Source: Isoetes taiwanensis
Taxonomy: Eukaryota; Streptophyta; Lycopodiopsida; Isoetales; Isoetaceae
Assembly (NCBI GenBank): GCA_021234155.1
Contig: JAJEKV010000096.1
Coordinates: forward strand, 874,010 to 938,009
DNA length: 64,000 bases
Reading direction: 5' to 3'
A program made the position numbers and the translations under genes. This document shows positions 1 to 10,963 of the stretch, in pieces; positions within the stretch are counted from its first letter, which is position 1, and every line of letters begins with the position of its first letter. Under the pieces are notes generated by a model. The model was given only the letters and a program-made list of their open reading frames with translations, made no database searches and had not been told where the DNA came from.

Positions 1-2490
1 ATGACCAAAATTGCTCAAACCCTTGAATTGTTTTTCCAAACTGTGGTTTGTTTGTAAATAGAAACATACCCCATTAGTAGCTCGCAAGTATTGATCTCGG
101 CTCGAAGCTGATGCTTTACTCCTAGATAGAAGTTCTCAAGAACACCCCTTTGTTATAGTCATCTAGACCTCATCATAGCAACCCAAGTCCAACTGTCGGT
201 ACATCACCTCTGCTCATGCCAAAGTCATAAACCTTGACCTAATTCTGTGTCCTTCTAATAAGAGTTTGACTTATATAGCCGCCACATTGACACTCCCTAT
301 TGCCAGGGTACCTAGAAAGGAGCTAGAGTCTAGAGCTGCCCAAGTCACTCCATGTGTAGAGATTGGACTCCCCCAAACCAACTTTGCTAGGACCTTAGAG
401 TATGCCTCAAACATCATGGAGGTTTTACAAAACAACCCTCATGTCATGCCATACCACACGTCCTAATGTCCATAGACTTGGAGATTATAGATATGTCTCC
501 AGTAATGCTGTTCGAGCCATCTTGCTTGCTTATAGAGCCCAAAATATTGTAGGAGAGCCCTTCAAGCAGACCCTTAGACTCTAGAATATACGAGCATTAC
601 TTTCGAAGGACGGGGCCAGAGCCACAGAAGAGCTAGAGGCGCAACTCCTTGAAGACATCAAGGTCCCAGCCGATGTACAGACAGATAAGGAGAGGAGACC
701 GAAAAGGCAGACCCAAGAGAGGGAAGCACAACGACAAACACCTCAACCGACAAACGAGTAGAACAGAACACCACCGGCCTATCATCAATCTTCATCAAAT
801 GGGAAGAATATTTGGTAACCAACGGCATCAAGAATTTTTCTAGATGTCAACCTCCCAGCTACCACGTCCACGAGCTCACATCAGAAAGAGGATCTCGAGG
901 CCTTCACCAACTCGATGCACATGAGTTTCAAATGGAAGAACGCAAGGCAGCAAAATACAGGTGCAGGAAGACGCTAGACATCGATGCCACGTTAGCATCA
1001 CGAGCTAAGGCCAGAAGGCATAATCTTCCGTCAAAGAGAGAAGTCAGGGCGACACAAAAGCGTATAGAAACCGGAGGGAAGATCACCACGACCTTGCAGC
1101 CCAGCAGCTCAAGCGAATGTCATGCAACGTCAACAAAAGGAGCAACCAAGCTAGGCAACCACAAAGCACCTAAGGCTGACCAAGACGAGCTTCCAGCTCC
1201 CTTGCACCGGCAGGAGACCATGAGGGGGAGGAGACGCATATCAGGGAAGGAACATCTTCGACTTGAAGGCCCATACCAGCATTAGGGGCAAGATCAAGGA
1301 GGAGAATATCCCACTCGAACAAGAATTCCGGACCCAGAAACACCTAGAAACCAAAGGAAGGACGACCTTACTACGTCAGCCAAGGAGTGCGAGACTCGAA
1401 TGGATAGGACCTAAAAGACGGAGGAGACGACCTAGCCAGCAGGTACGAATCACGCAAAGGCAACCTGAAGGAGCTAGGGTAGGTGCAATGGAGATGACCA
1501 CACTTCCAGGCATAGGAGAGGCACCTCGGAATGAAGCAAAGCCCAAACAACGAGAGTCGCGACTCGAGAATTCAACCCGCGAGGAATGACAATGCCCGCC
1601 CTCACCGACCACGATCTCGTGAGCTTGAAGACATTCAAGAATGCCCGACTGCAACAGCCAGGTGACCCTACTCAAGCGATCAATGGCACCGCACATCGGC
1701 AATCTTGCAACGACACACCGCATGTAGGGACGTTGAGCGGTCACCGCATTCCTTACGACGAATATACACATTAAGGAGGAGCATCTTTCTCAAGAGATCA
1801 CATCGATGAACACTCTTCGCGAATCGGGCGAAACGAGCCCGAATCGTGACATGAAGCTCAACAATAGTACCAAAGATCTCAAGGAATCCCGAAGTCAACC
1901 ACAACGAACAAGATGTAACAAAAACGAAGGATCAAATGCGATAGGAGGGGAAACCCTAAAGGAATATAAACAATTAGGTAGATCTTCGTAGTTGTTTTGG
2001 AAAAGTGGATGAATTAAAATCCCAATGTAAATGCGTATATGTCTATTGTATATCTCGGGCGCTCACAGATATAGTGGAGAAACATGAGTTTACAGTCAGG
2101 TTTTATGGATTTAGCGCTTAGATCAGGAAGCTCCTTCACTTCGACTACCAAATGAGGAAGCAAGGAAGCACAACCATAGCCCAAGGTCAAAATGGAAGAG
2201 CAAGTACGAGGGAGAAACGACCAAAGGCCAAGCAACCTTCGACTTCAAACACTTCCGGAAGTGCCCTCAAGTAGAAGACCTCTCGTCCACCTAATGTCAG
2301 AACAAGAGACAACACCGGTCATGTCAAGATCATCAGCGCTGCACCAGGACATCGTCAGGACGCAACACTACCTCTTGTGGCAGCGGCAACACTTGATGAA
2401 CTTATGACACGAGTGGCGTCAACAATAGAAGGAGGAAAGACCCGACATCAACGAGCCAACTAAGAAGGCAACATCTCGGCGACCATAATT
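1..2490. other. Degenerate, unassigned region upstream of LINE A
   Basis: I recognise no gene here. The stretch is purine-rich and interrupted by many stops. The longest plus-strand open stretches (812-1285 and 1263-1589) encode very Arg/Lys/Gln-rich peptides without a recognisable domain. A decayed retrotransposon gag region would look like this, but I see no zinc knuckle or protease motif. The same base composition resumes after the LINE at 6150, so the LINE probably landed inside one older element. Confidence 0.3.
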
Positions 2491-2549
2491 CCACCTTGTG
2501 GTACCCTAGGCGGAAAACCCTAGGCGCTCGTTCTGGAGCAATTCCGATC

Positions 2550-3363
2550 ATGGCAAAACCACCAAAAGCAGTCAAAGCTAAATCTGGCTCTTCCGATATT
2601 GACAGCAATGATGCGACTGCATCTGATACAGGGGCAGCAGGGATAGAATCTGCAGGGACAGAATTGGCATCTGTTGCCATTGATTGCAACCTGCTGCAAC
2701 TCGTCCAGTTTTTGTGCAGCGAACTGAAGGAGGCCAGAGAAGATATCCGCTCCATAAAAGATGAAGTCAAGGTTGCCAAGGAGGAAATTGTGCAATTGAA
2801 ACATCAGGTTGAGAAACTTCATGATGCTATTGCAGACTTAGAGAATCAGGCACCCGAAGCTGGATATGGAAATATAGATTCGAATAGTACTGATCATTTG
2901 GCTGCAATGGTCTCTTCCGAAATTGAGACTAAGGTTGCAAACCTCTTTGAAAAAGAACAACAAAGGGTATGTGAACATGAAGAACGTGCAGCCAGGGCAA
3001 ATAATATTGTGGTGGCTGGGCTTCCAGAAAATGATAAAGAAAACATCAAAGAAGTGATAGATATATTTTTCCAGGAGACTATGCATCTAATAGATCCGGC
3101 ATTCATTACATGTAGACGCATTGGCAAGAGAGTGGATGGGAGACAGACCTGTACTGCTCAAATTTGGTAGTCTGGATGCTAAAACCCGTGTGTTGCAGCA
3201 TAGAGGCAATCTGAAAGGCCACAAAATCTGGTTGAATGATGACTTGACGCTGCAACAACAAGCTGAGCGCAAACTAATGCTGGAGGAAGTCAAAAAACTG
3301 AGAGATGATGGGAAGAATGCTTATATCGTGAATCATAAAGTGATTGTCCATGGCAGAGCATAG
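2550..3363 (+). pseudogene. LINE A ORF1: coiled-coil / RRM-type nucleic-acid-binding protein, frameshifted
   Basis: The ATG at 2550 opens a reading frame starting MAKPPKAVKAK. A low-complexity Ser/Asp-rich N-terminus is followed by a heptad-like charged coiled coil (about 2720-2850). The core then includes NNIVVAGLPEN and CRRIGKR, and after a frameshift near 3140 continues with RPVLLKFGSLDAK and an HKVIVHG end. The pattern IVVxGLPE, then RRIG, then RPxLLKF is the one seen in L1 ORF1-like (Transposase_22/RRM) proteins, which bind the element RNA. The reading frame stops at 3361 just before the endonuclease ORF, as expected for an ORF1/ORF2 pair. Family assignment is by eye; the coiled coil and RRM-like core make it fairly secure. 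Confidence 0.7.
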
Positions 3364-6055
3364 GGAAGCGAGGCCCTCAAGCTGCTTGTATGGAATATAC
3401 ATGGTTTGGATGAATCTAAAATATTGAGTAATTCATTTCTTGCTTATGATATATTGTTGCTTACTGAGACTTGGGAACATGAGTCTAACAGACTTCTAGA
3501 TATCCCAGGTTTTACCTTGCTAGATTCAGCCTGGAATCTGCAAGGCACAAGCAGAAGAGGTTGGGGTGGAATTGCGTGTTATTTAAAGGAGGACATACAT
3601 GCTTCTGTCACGGTTGTAGGTAAAGATAAATATAACCAGTTTATTTGGATAAAAGTTGCTTCTCCTGGCTTTGAATGCTATGTCGCATGTGTGTATTTTG
3701 CACCTTTAGACCCGCATCCCGCACCAGTGTATTCAATGGATGGATTAAATGGAGAAGATCCTTTTATTCACCTGACAGCTGATATTATGCGCTTTAAGGA
3801 GCATGGGCATATCTTTGTAACAGGGGACCTTAATGGTCGTATAGGTACAAAGCAAGCGTCACTCCTTTCTGGAGAAGGTAATGCCCTATGGCTATTAGAG
3901 CAATCAGCTAGACCTTGGTCGCGCAAATCTGCGGATATGATATCCAATAAGATGGGCAAACACTTGATTTCTATGTGCGAGTCCTTTAACTTTGTTTTAT
4001 ATAATGGCATTGCACATTTTCCAGGATCATGGGACTTTACTTGTTACCAGCCCAATGGCAGCAGTGTTGTGGATTATTTGATCGGAGATCCTCATGATAT
4101 TGACATAATTTCAGATTTTAAAGTCTTGACGAGGGATCCTGACTCGGATCACGCTCCTCTTGGATTCACTTTAGCCGCACCAAAGCAAAAAAAGCTCTCA
4201 GAAATGATTCCACCGCCTAAAATAAGACTGACTTATAAAAAGGCCGGAAATTATGAATGCTTGCTTGATGATAAGTTATCCACACTTTGCTGGTCGGGCA
4301 CCTTGGAACACAAAAATGAGGTATATATAAGTCTGGAAGCAAGAATGAGGTAAGAAACTATCGAACAATCTTGGTAAGCAATATATTTTGCTAAGCTTTT
4401 TAGTCCTATGCTTGAAAACAAAATCTCTTCTTGGGCTGATGAACACGACAGTAGAGCTATTGGACAAGCAGGCTTTCGGAGTGGCCACTCAACATTAGAC
4501 CACTTAGCTACTTTGCGAGTAATGGCAGAGGGTGCAAAAGGCTCTGGAAATAAAAGGTATGTGGCATTTATTGACTTGGCAAAAGCATTTGACAGGGTTG
4601 GTAGAAAAGAGCTTTCTATGAGGCTAAATGACCTAAATGTTCCAGGAGGATCCAAAAAATGTTTGTAGCTTGTCTATATAAGCAGGTCCTAGTAGAGCTA
4701 TCCTTCCCTTTTACTGGACCAGAAAAGATTGAAAACACAATTGGTGTAAAACAGGGCTGCTCGTGTTCCCCTACCCTTTTTGGGTTATTTATTGATGAGC
4801 TTGAGAGCTGGTTGGCTAGACTTGGTGGAGTTGGAGCTAGACTTGGAAAGTATGTTATTCAGCCCTTGCTATTTGCAGATGACATAGTGTTAATCTCTAA
4901 GTCAGCAAGCGGTCCACAAAGATCATTTGAATGTGTTGGATGCTTTACGTCTTTGAAAAAAGCGAATGTGCATCAATGCAGATAAATCTAAAGTTATGGT
5001 GTTTGGTGGTTATGATCCTACAATTTTCTTTATTGGAGGGATCCCTTTGGAGAAAGTAAATGCATATAAATATCTTGGTGTTGAAATAACGCAGAACTAT
5101 AAATGGAATATGGCAGCCCAAAAGAGGGCCTCAGGGGGCATGCGAGCATTATACAGTATGTTGCACCAGTGTAAAATTAATAATTTTGATCATTGGAACC
5201 TGAGGCGACTGCTATTTGGCGTTCAAGTGAAGCCAGTAATCCTTTATGGTAGTCCAATCTGGGGGCCCGGATTATCAAGGAAAAGTTGAAATGACATTGA
5301 AAAAGTGCAGAAGAGATTCCTACTTGGAGAATTTGGGGCAAAACCACAAACACCATATGAAATGCTATTAGCAGAGGCGGGCATGCTTCCATTAGAGGTA
5401 GAGGCTCTTTGTAGGACCATAACCTATAACCGCGGTGTCTTTGGATATGGATCATGATCGTTTTCCTAGATTGGCTCTAGAACAATCTATAACTAAAGGT
5501 TGGTATTTCGATGTTAAGAAATGGGCAGAAAGATGGTTGGGTGCAGTTTGGCCCACCTCGTGTAAGTTCAAAGAAATTCATGAACAGATTTTTGAGATAG
5601 CTATAAAGAGGATGTGGCTATTGGATTCAGAAAGAGATGTTAAAAAGCAGTTTTATCTCATGGAGATAAATGACCTACGAGAATATACAGAACAAAGGTA
5701 TCTCCTATCCAATATAGATAGGAAAAATCGGATGCTTATCTCTCAGCTACGATTGTCGTCCCATATACTTCATATAGAGACTGGGAGGTGGAATGGTACT
5801 CCTCGTAGTCAGAGGTTTTGTCCTGGATGTCTAGAGCTTGAAATTGAAACAAAGGAACATGCATTCTTGAGATGTGACTCTTATGCGCATATTCGACTCA
5901 ATCATGGCATCCAAGTGAACACATTAAAAGATCTCTTTGATATACCGGCACACCTTTTAAGCTCGTATTTGAAGGCTATCTGGAAAGAAAGAAAAGATAT
6001 AATGAATTTGTTTGAATTCATGAAAGATTTTGAATCAGAATATGCTCTAGATTGA
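3364..6055 (+). pseudogene. LINE A ORF2: endonuclease-reverse transcriptase, internally deleted
   Basis: The reading begins straight after ORF1 with an endonuclease/exonuclease/phosphatase domain: LLVWNIHGLDES, LLLTETWEH, VTGDLNGRIG and SDHAPLGF mark the catalytic N, E, D-N and D-H motifs. The endonuclease frame ends at 4353 and jumps directly to RT text (NYRTI, GQAGFRSGHST). The normal linker and finger region is therefore missing. RT motifs follow in shifted frames: IDLAKAFDRV, GVKQGCSCSPTLFGL and LLFADDIVLIS, with the catalytic Asp pair present. The C-terminus (5435-6055) carries CPGC...H...C (C-x2-C-x9-H-x4-C), the usual LINE zinc motif. There are frameshifts near 4655, 4975 and 5285-5435. 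It would have nicked DNA and copied the LINE RNA; it cannot now. Confidence 0.85.
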
Positions 6056-6127
6056 GCGTCTTGAATAATGAACCATGTATCTTTTTGCCATAGAGGCCTG
6101 GGGGCCTAAATGGCTTGATTAATACAT

Positions 6128-6147
6128 AATTTATTTATTTATTTATA
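6128..6147 (+). repeat. TTTA-rich 3' tail of LINE A
   Basis: A (TTTA)n run directly follows the ORF2 3' UTR. Short simple repeats at the 3' end are typical of target-primed reverse transcription products, so this marks the 3' boundary. Confidence 0.6.
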
Positions 6148-6149
6148 GG

Positions 6150-8460
6150 GTGATGCGCTATGACACAGGTATTAGATGGAGAGGCACTTACGAAAGGCAC
6201 TGCGACGAGGAGATATGCCTTCAACAACTAGGTGATGGCTTCGTCAGGTACTCCTACCAGTAATTAGAAGAAAAGAAGCCGATCGTACCTCCGACATGTG
6301 GGACGTCAAATGCTTAAGGTAGAAGCATTCGACACCTAAACGACAAGGATAGCAACTGAAGCACCTGCGGCAAAAAGAGAGTTCAAGATAATAGCCAGGC
6401 TATTCAACGACAAGAGTATATCTAAGGCAGGTACTTCTTCAACTCAAGGGTCAAAGTCGCGCAGATATAAGGATCCATCACCCCGGCTAAACATAGCCAA
6501 CGGGGAGGAGAGCCATGATGCTTTACTTACCAGAGAGACCGACATGCATAGAGGGACAAAGGTCAGGAACTGAAAGCTGGAGAAGTGCTAGCAACCGACT
6601 TCTTCCACGAGCTCCCTAGAGGCAACAAGAGGATCAAAACTGACGAGCACAATCAAAGCCACCGGAAGGTACCTCAAGACAAGAAGACGGCATAGCACTG
6701 TGGAACGTGACAACGTCCAAGCCATGTGATCGAGGGGATCAAACAAGGAAGTTTGGAAGCTCGATGGAGAAGCAACTAGGCGAGGCGAGCCGATGACTTG
6801 CACGTGGACTTGCATGCAACTTGGTGAACCCAAGGATGAACAATTCAAAGAACAACTGCAGAAGAGAACAACTCCAGAGGAGTATAGCCGAAGGAATCGC
6901 GCACAACCTCAAGAGACGCCTTCAAATAGCTTCAAGTATCATGAAGGGGGAAACAATTACCGCCCGAGAACAGGGTCAGGAAGCAGACTGAAATGTCGAA
7001 GCATCAACGACCAGCACGCCTTTAGTTAGAATGTGATGCAAAGCGCGTTATGCCATAGCCGACAAACACCGGAGGGCCCAAGTATATCAACAAATTACCC
7101 CGGAGTACGAGCCGACGTACAAATAGGAGGATATAGATCGGCAAACACCATTGCACTGGGAGGAACACCGATGACATCGCCAAGGAGTAGGTGTGCGACT
7201 CGAAGGGAGGCACAAGGGGGACCTAATAGCGCTAGTAGTAATTGTAATTATGTAAGCTATATGTTTTGCATGTATAGTTCCCCTGTTATTCCTTCCCTCC
7301 CATAGCATAACACATCAAAGGAAGAGATGTCAGGCAATTTGCAGGGGTGAAGCAATCAACATCCTCAACACTCTTGAACAACACGATAACGACAAAGAGG
7401 ACTTGGCGTATGAGACGTCGATGGAGTCGAAGAAACAATATCGGATACAGAGTCACCGTTTAGCTGCCAAGACAAAGAGTTCAAGACGAAAGATCTTCTT
7501 CAACGGCGCCACCTCCAGGCTTTTGAAAAGCGGCATGGAAGATTTCAAGTGATCAACTACACCATCAAGCCACCAGCAATGAGAGTCTTCTAACGAGCAA
7601 AGTCAACCTCTATATCAAAGAGGATCCACCGTCAAGGAGACTGAAGTATAGAGCGACTCGGAAGAACGTTACCTTGCTATTTCAAGCAGTCAACGAGTGG
7701 ATGAGCTTCTAGCAAGCTCAAGCATCTAAGACCATGGGGCCTAGTAGGTTAAATGTAGGGATGGTAACATCCATATTGGGATTAGAAGGCATTTTTAGAT
7801 ATTCTCGCCGAAAGGATTGCCCCAATATTGAGCTAAGCGTCAAGTATTGGGAAGGAAACGCATAGGAGTAACTAAAATTATACACGATTGTTAACAGACA
7901 TCCAACGTATTGAAACCACTTGGTGAGATTGATCACCTCGCTAAGAAGGAATCATTACTAGGACAATTGTTGACCATGTATAAATCTAGTACCTCCAAAA
8001 GAATAATCCGACTGAAAGAAAAGAAGTAATCTAACAAGTCCGGCCAACTTGTTACAATGACATCAATTCGATTGGTAGGAATATTCCAAGAGTTTAAGTA
8101 GCTAAGAAAGGGGGAATCTCTAGAATATAAAAGAATAATACATGTAAGGTACATCTAAAATAAGAATTATAGTAATCAAATAGTCTTTTGAGACAAAAAG
8201 AATTGTCATGATGACAAAAACCTTGTGGTTTGGAATCGTTCTAACTAAGTAGGTAACCCATAACTATATTGAAATAAATGATAACATAATATGTGCATCC
8301 ATCTTAGATGGTTATATATGTCAGCTAAGGGTAGTAAATTAATGCGCTAAGTAAGAAGCGTATAACCTCTTAAGGGGAGAGAATAGATATGACGTTGTGT
8401 ACAACATCATTGAAGGGGTGCAGGACCATTTTCCTTTCGAAGAAAGTGGGAGGGCATCTT
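6150..8460. other. Degenerate region downstream of LINE A
   Basis: Only short, stop-interrupted frames are present and I recognise no domain. Composition is like 1-2490. It ends in a purine-rich run (gaaagtgggagggcatc, about 8443-8459) that could be the polypurine tract of an old LTR element, but no pol motif could be read upstream. Confidence 0.25.
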
Positions 8461-8537
8461 ATGTTAATCACATGCATTAAAGGAGCCAGCAAAAATATTT
8501 GTGTTTAGATTAGTTTCATGTGTAGTTAAGATTAATC

Positions 8538-8576
8538 TACGCATGCAACCTATGCCAGGTATGGGTTGCATGCGTA
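8538..8576. repeat. 13-bp-stem hairpin
   Basis: TACGCATGCAACC is followed after 13 bases by its exact reverse complement. It lies 75 bases inside the possible LTR start. The stem itself contains the palindrome GCATGC. Confidence 0.7.
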
Positions 8577-9413
8577 TTTACCGATGATGGGACCACTACG
8601 GTGATCTCTAGGGCGTGGTGTAATGTCAATGTAGGCATGACTGCGTTTCCGCTTGGATGAGTGGAAGGTAGATTAGAAAGTCTACTTCTGTCCCATGGAA
8701 GTAGACGACCTCGAGAGAAAGGAGGTCATTCAGGAATGCATTGATAGGAAAAGCACCTCTAGCCCCATATATGCATTGATAGGAGGAATCTGTCCTTCAC
8801 GCCCCATATACGGGAAGGACCCTATCCTCCACACTGGGCAACTAAAGGTGTAGGCATGAGCGGCATATAGGCATTATAGGCGCTGTCTCCTCGGCCACGA
8901 TGGAAGAAGCATCCTCTTCCTACGCCGGGAGATTAGCCATGCATTCATGTAGATAGGTGGGGTGGTCACCATATAACCAAAATTTTATTAATAATTAAAA
9001 TAGTACTAACGTAGTGTCGACCTGCGGGCCAATAGAGCGCTCCGGAAGGCAAGGAGGTCGAGCTACGAAGACTTGCAACACAAATTTTGTTGGAATGTGT
9101 TGCAAGGAATGAAGAGTACCTTAAATAATAATTGTATATGAAAGTGTTAAATTGTGATAAACTAAATGGTGTGATAACGGAGACTAATAAGTACCTTGTT
9201 TTAATAGAAGTTACGATTTGACAAGTTATTTGATAATGTAATGGCGTAATAATGATTTAAAAATATTACCTTAAGGTAATCCTTAATAAATGTATAAATA
9301 TAATGATGGTATGTCATATGCAGGAAGTTGATTGCAGGTTAAGAAAATCCCAAGGTGGGGAGACTCACGATGCTGCGGACAGCATCAATCCAAGGTGGGG
9401 AGAATGTGACGTT

Positions 9414-9508
9414 CCAGTACGATATACGGTCTCAAGACGTATACCGTACTGCACTGTCACGCGTACACGCCGTCCCAATCGACGTGTACGCCGACGTGTA
9501 CCCAAGCA
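9414..9508. repeat. Cluster of short imperfect inverted repeats
   Basis: GTACGATATACGGTCT is followed almost immediately by an imperfect reverse complement (AGACGTATACCGTAC). A second CG-rich set (ACGCGTACACG and CGACGTGTACG) follows. The segment is CpG-rich in an otherwise AT-rich setting. Function is unknown. Confidence 0.45.
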
Positions 9509-10963
9509 AGGGCGCCCTAGGGGGCAACTTGCAATGGTGCGCACACTTAGCAATGTGCGCACTTTTAGACCTTTAACCCATTAAAGGTAGACCAAGGGTC
9601 ATGAAAACCCTAAACCTAACTGATAGCCTACATAAGGCACCAAACCCTAACTTCCCTTTTTTGCCCACAAACCTTCCGAGCTCCGATTCGCGCGCCTGAG
9701 GAGTCAATTCCAACTCCCACGATCTGCTCGTGCGCCCCAGCTTGTCAGATCATCCCTCCGACCGCATCCCGAAGCAGAACAGAGACATGGACGCCTTCGG
9801 ATCGAGAGGAGTGAACCAGAGATCAGGTATTTGGTCGATTGAATAGCCTAAACCTTATTCCAGCCTTCGAACCAGTAGGTTTAGCCTATTAAATCACCCT
9901 TAGTAGCCAAGCAGATCCTGAGATTGACTCTAACTAAAGAACCTAACTCTATGAATTAGATTAGTTCTTATTACTTATGTTGATATGATGGACGGATGTA
10001 TTCTGTGGACTCATTGTATTGGGAAGGGGGGTAGAGACTTAAAGCTTAGTAGATGATGCTCCTAGCTAGTCCCTCTTAGTGCATTACTAGAATTCGGCCT
10101 GTGCATAGGAGCCACACCTGGTTGTGGGTGAAGGGGATAGACTGGCTGATAAAGAGGTTCGTGTTCTGACCCTTGAACGATCCCTCTGGTGTGTAAGGCC
10201 TACCGGGGATCATTGTGACTAGGTCTAATGGCTTACCACTGAGTGCGGGTAAGGCATGGGCTCGACACCCGTGGGGTGGTGTTCACCTTCCAGTGGGTTC
10301 AAGTCGAATAAGGGCAGTGGCCCTCTAGTCACCTTGGGTCAGCATGTAGATCTCTGGAGGGAGAGATCCCTACCTGCCCCATCGGAACTGGGCAGATGCA
10401 ACCCAGGAGTAGCCCCTTTGGCTATGCATCCGGTGGGCTACAGTCAGGTCCCAACACTTTTCAGCCTACTCTGCAAAGTGTGCACAGGAGGGGCGGATGG
10501 AGTGGACAACCCTAAGCCATGTTCTTATGCCAGCCAAATCCATTTGCCATGAATTCTGTCTGCAATGACCTCTGGAGACCCAAGCCGTCAGTCATCCCCT
10601 TGAGTCTGAGCCTTGGGTAGGATTCTCCATGCGATGTACTGATCTTTGTCTATGCAGATATGTGATGGGCCATCCTTCGAGATGGTTATGTGTTGTTGAT
10701 GTTGTATACTGACATGTATGTTTACGTTTCCGCAGCTAGGTAGGCCCTGAGGAAGACAGGGTAAATGACCCCTTCATTCTTCCCACTGGAACTCATCAAG
10801 GTTGCAGTGATATGTGGAGGGCCCTGTATCAGTATGGAGCTGGTATGGGGGATGAACTCCTGTTTGTATACGGTGAGTGCACTGTATATGAGTAGGGGAC
10901 GTCACAGAAGCTACAGGCACCTCTGGAGGTCTTTGCATCATTTGGAAGCACCTTGATCATAGC

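Larger units (their letters stand above)
2490..6148 (+). mobile_element. LINE A, non-LTR retrotransposon (broken)
   Basis: The order is an RNA-binding ORF1, then an endonuclease, a reverse transcriptase and a C-terminal CCHC motif, followed by a TTTA-rich tail (6128-6147). This is L1-like architecture. ORF1 has one frameshift. ORF2 has lost the segment between endonuclease and reverse transcriptase and has further frameshifts, so the copy is dead. The 5' end is not sharply defined. No convincing target-site duplication was found. Confidence 0.8.
8461..10930 (+). other. Possible LTR or other regulatory-like region, no gene
   Basis: The region starts after a purine-rich tract with TGTTAATC and contains a TATA-like run (about 9288-9300). 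It lacks long open frames except 10256-10552, which resembles nothing known. The order polypurine tract, TG, then TATA fits an LTR, but only one copy lies in the window, so the ends cannot be checked. LINE B is joined at about 10.93 kb. Confidence 0.25.

Noticed and set aside
812-1589. Two Arg/Lys-rich plus-strand frames as genes
   Set aside because: No domain, no start context, and the bias follows from the purine-rich composition.
2400-6170. TATGACAC at about 2403 and 6159 as a target-site duplication of LINE A
   Set aside because: Only eight bases, neighbouring bases differ, and the left copy is not next to a defined 5' end.
9600-9660. AAACCCTAAACC strings resembling plant telomere repeats
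   Set aside because: Only two or three imperfect units; common by chance in plant leaders.
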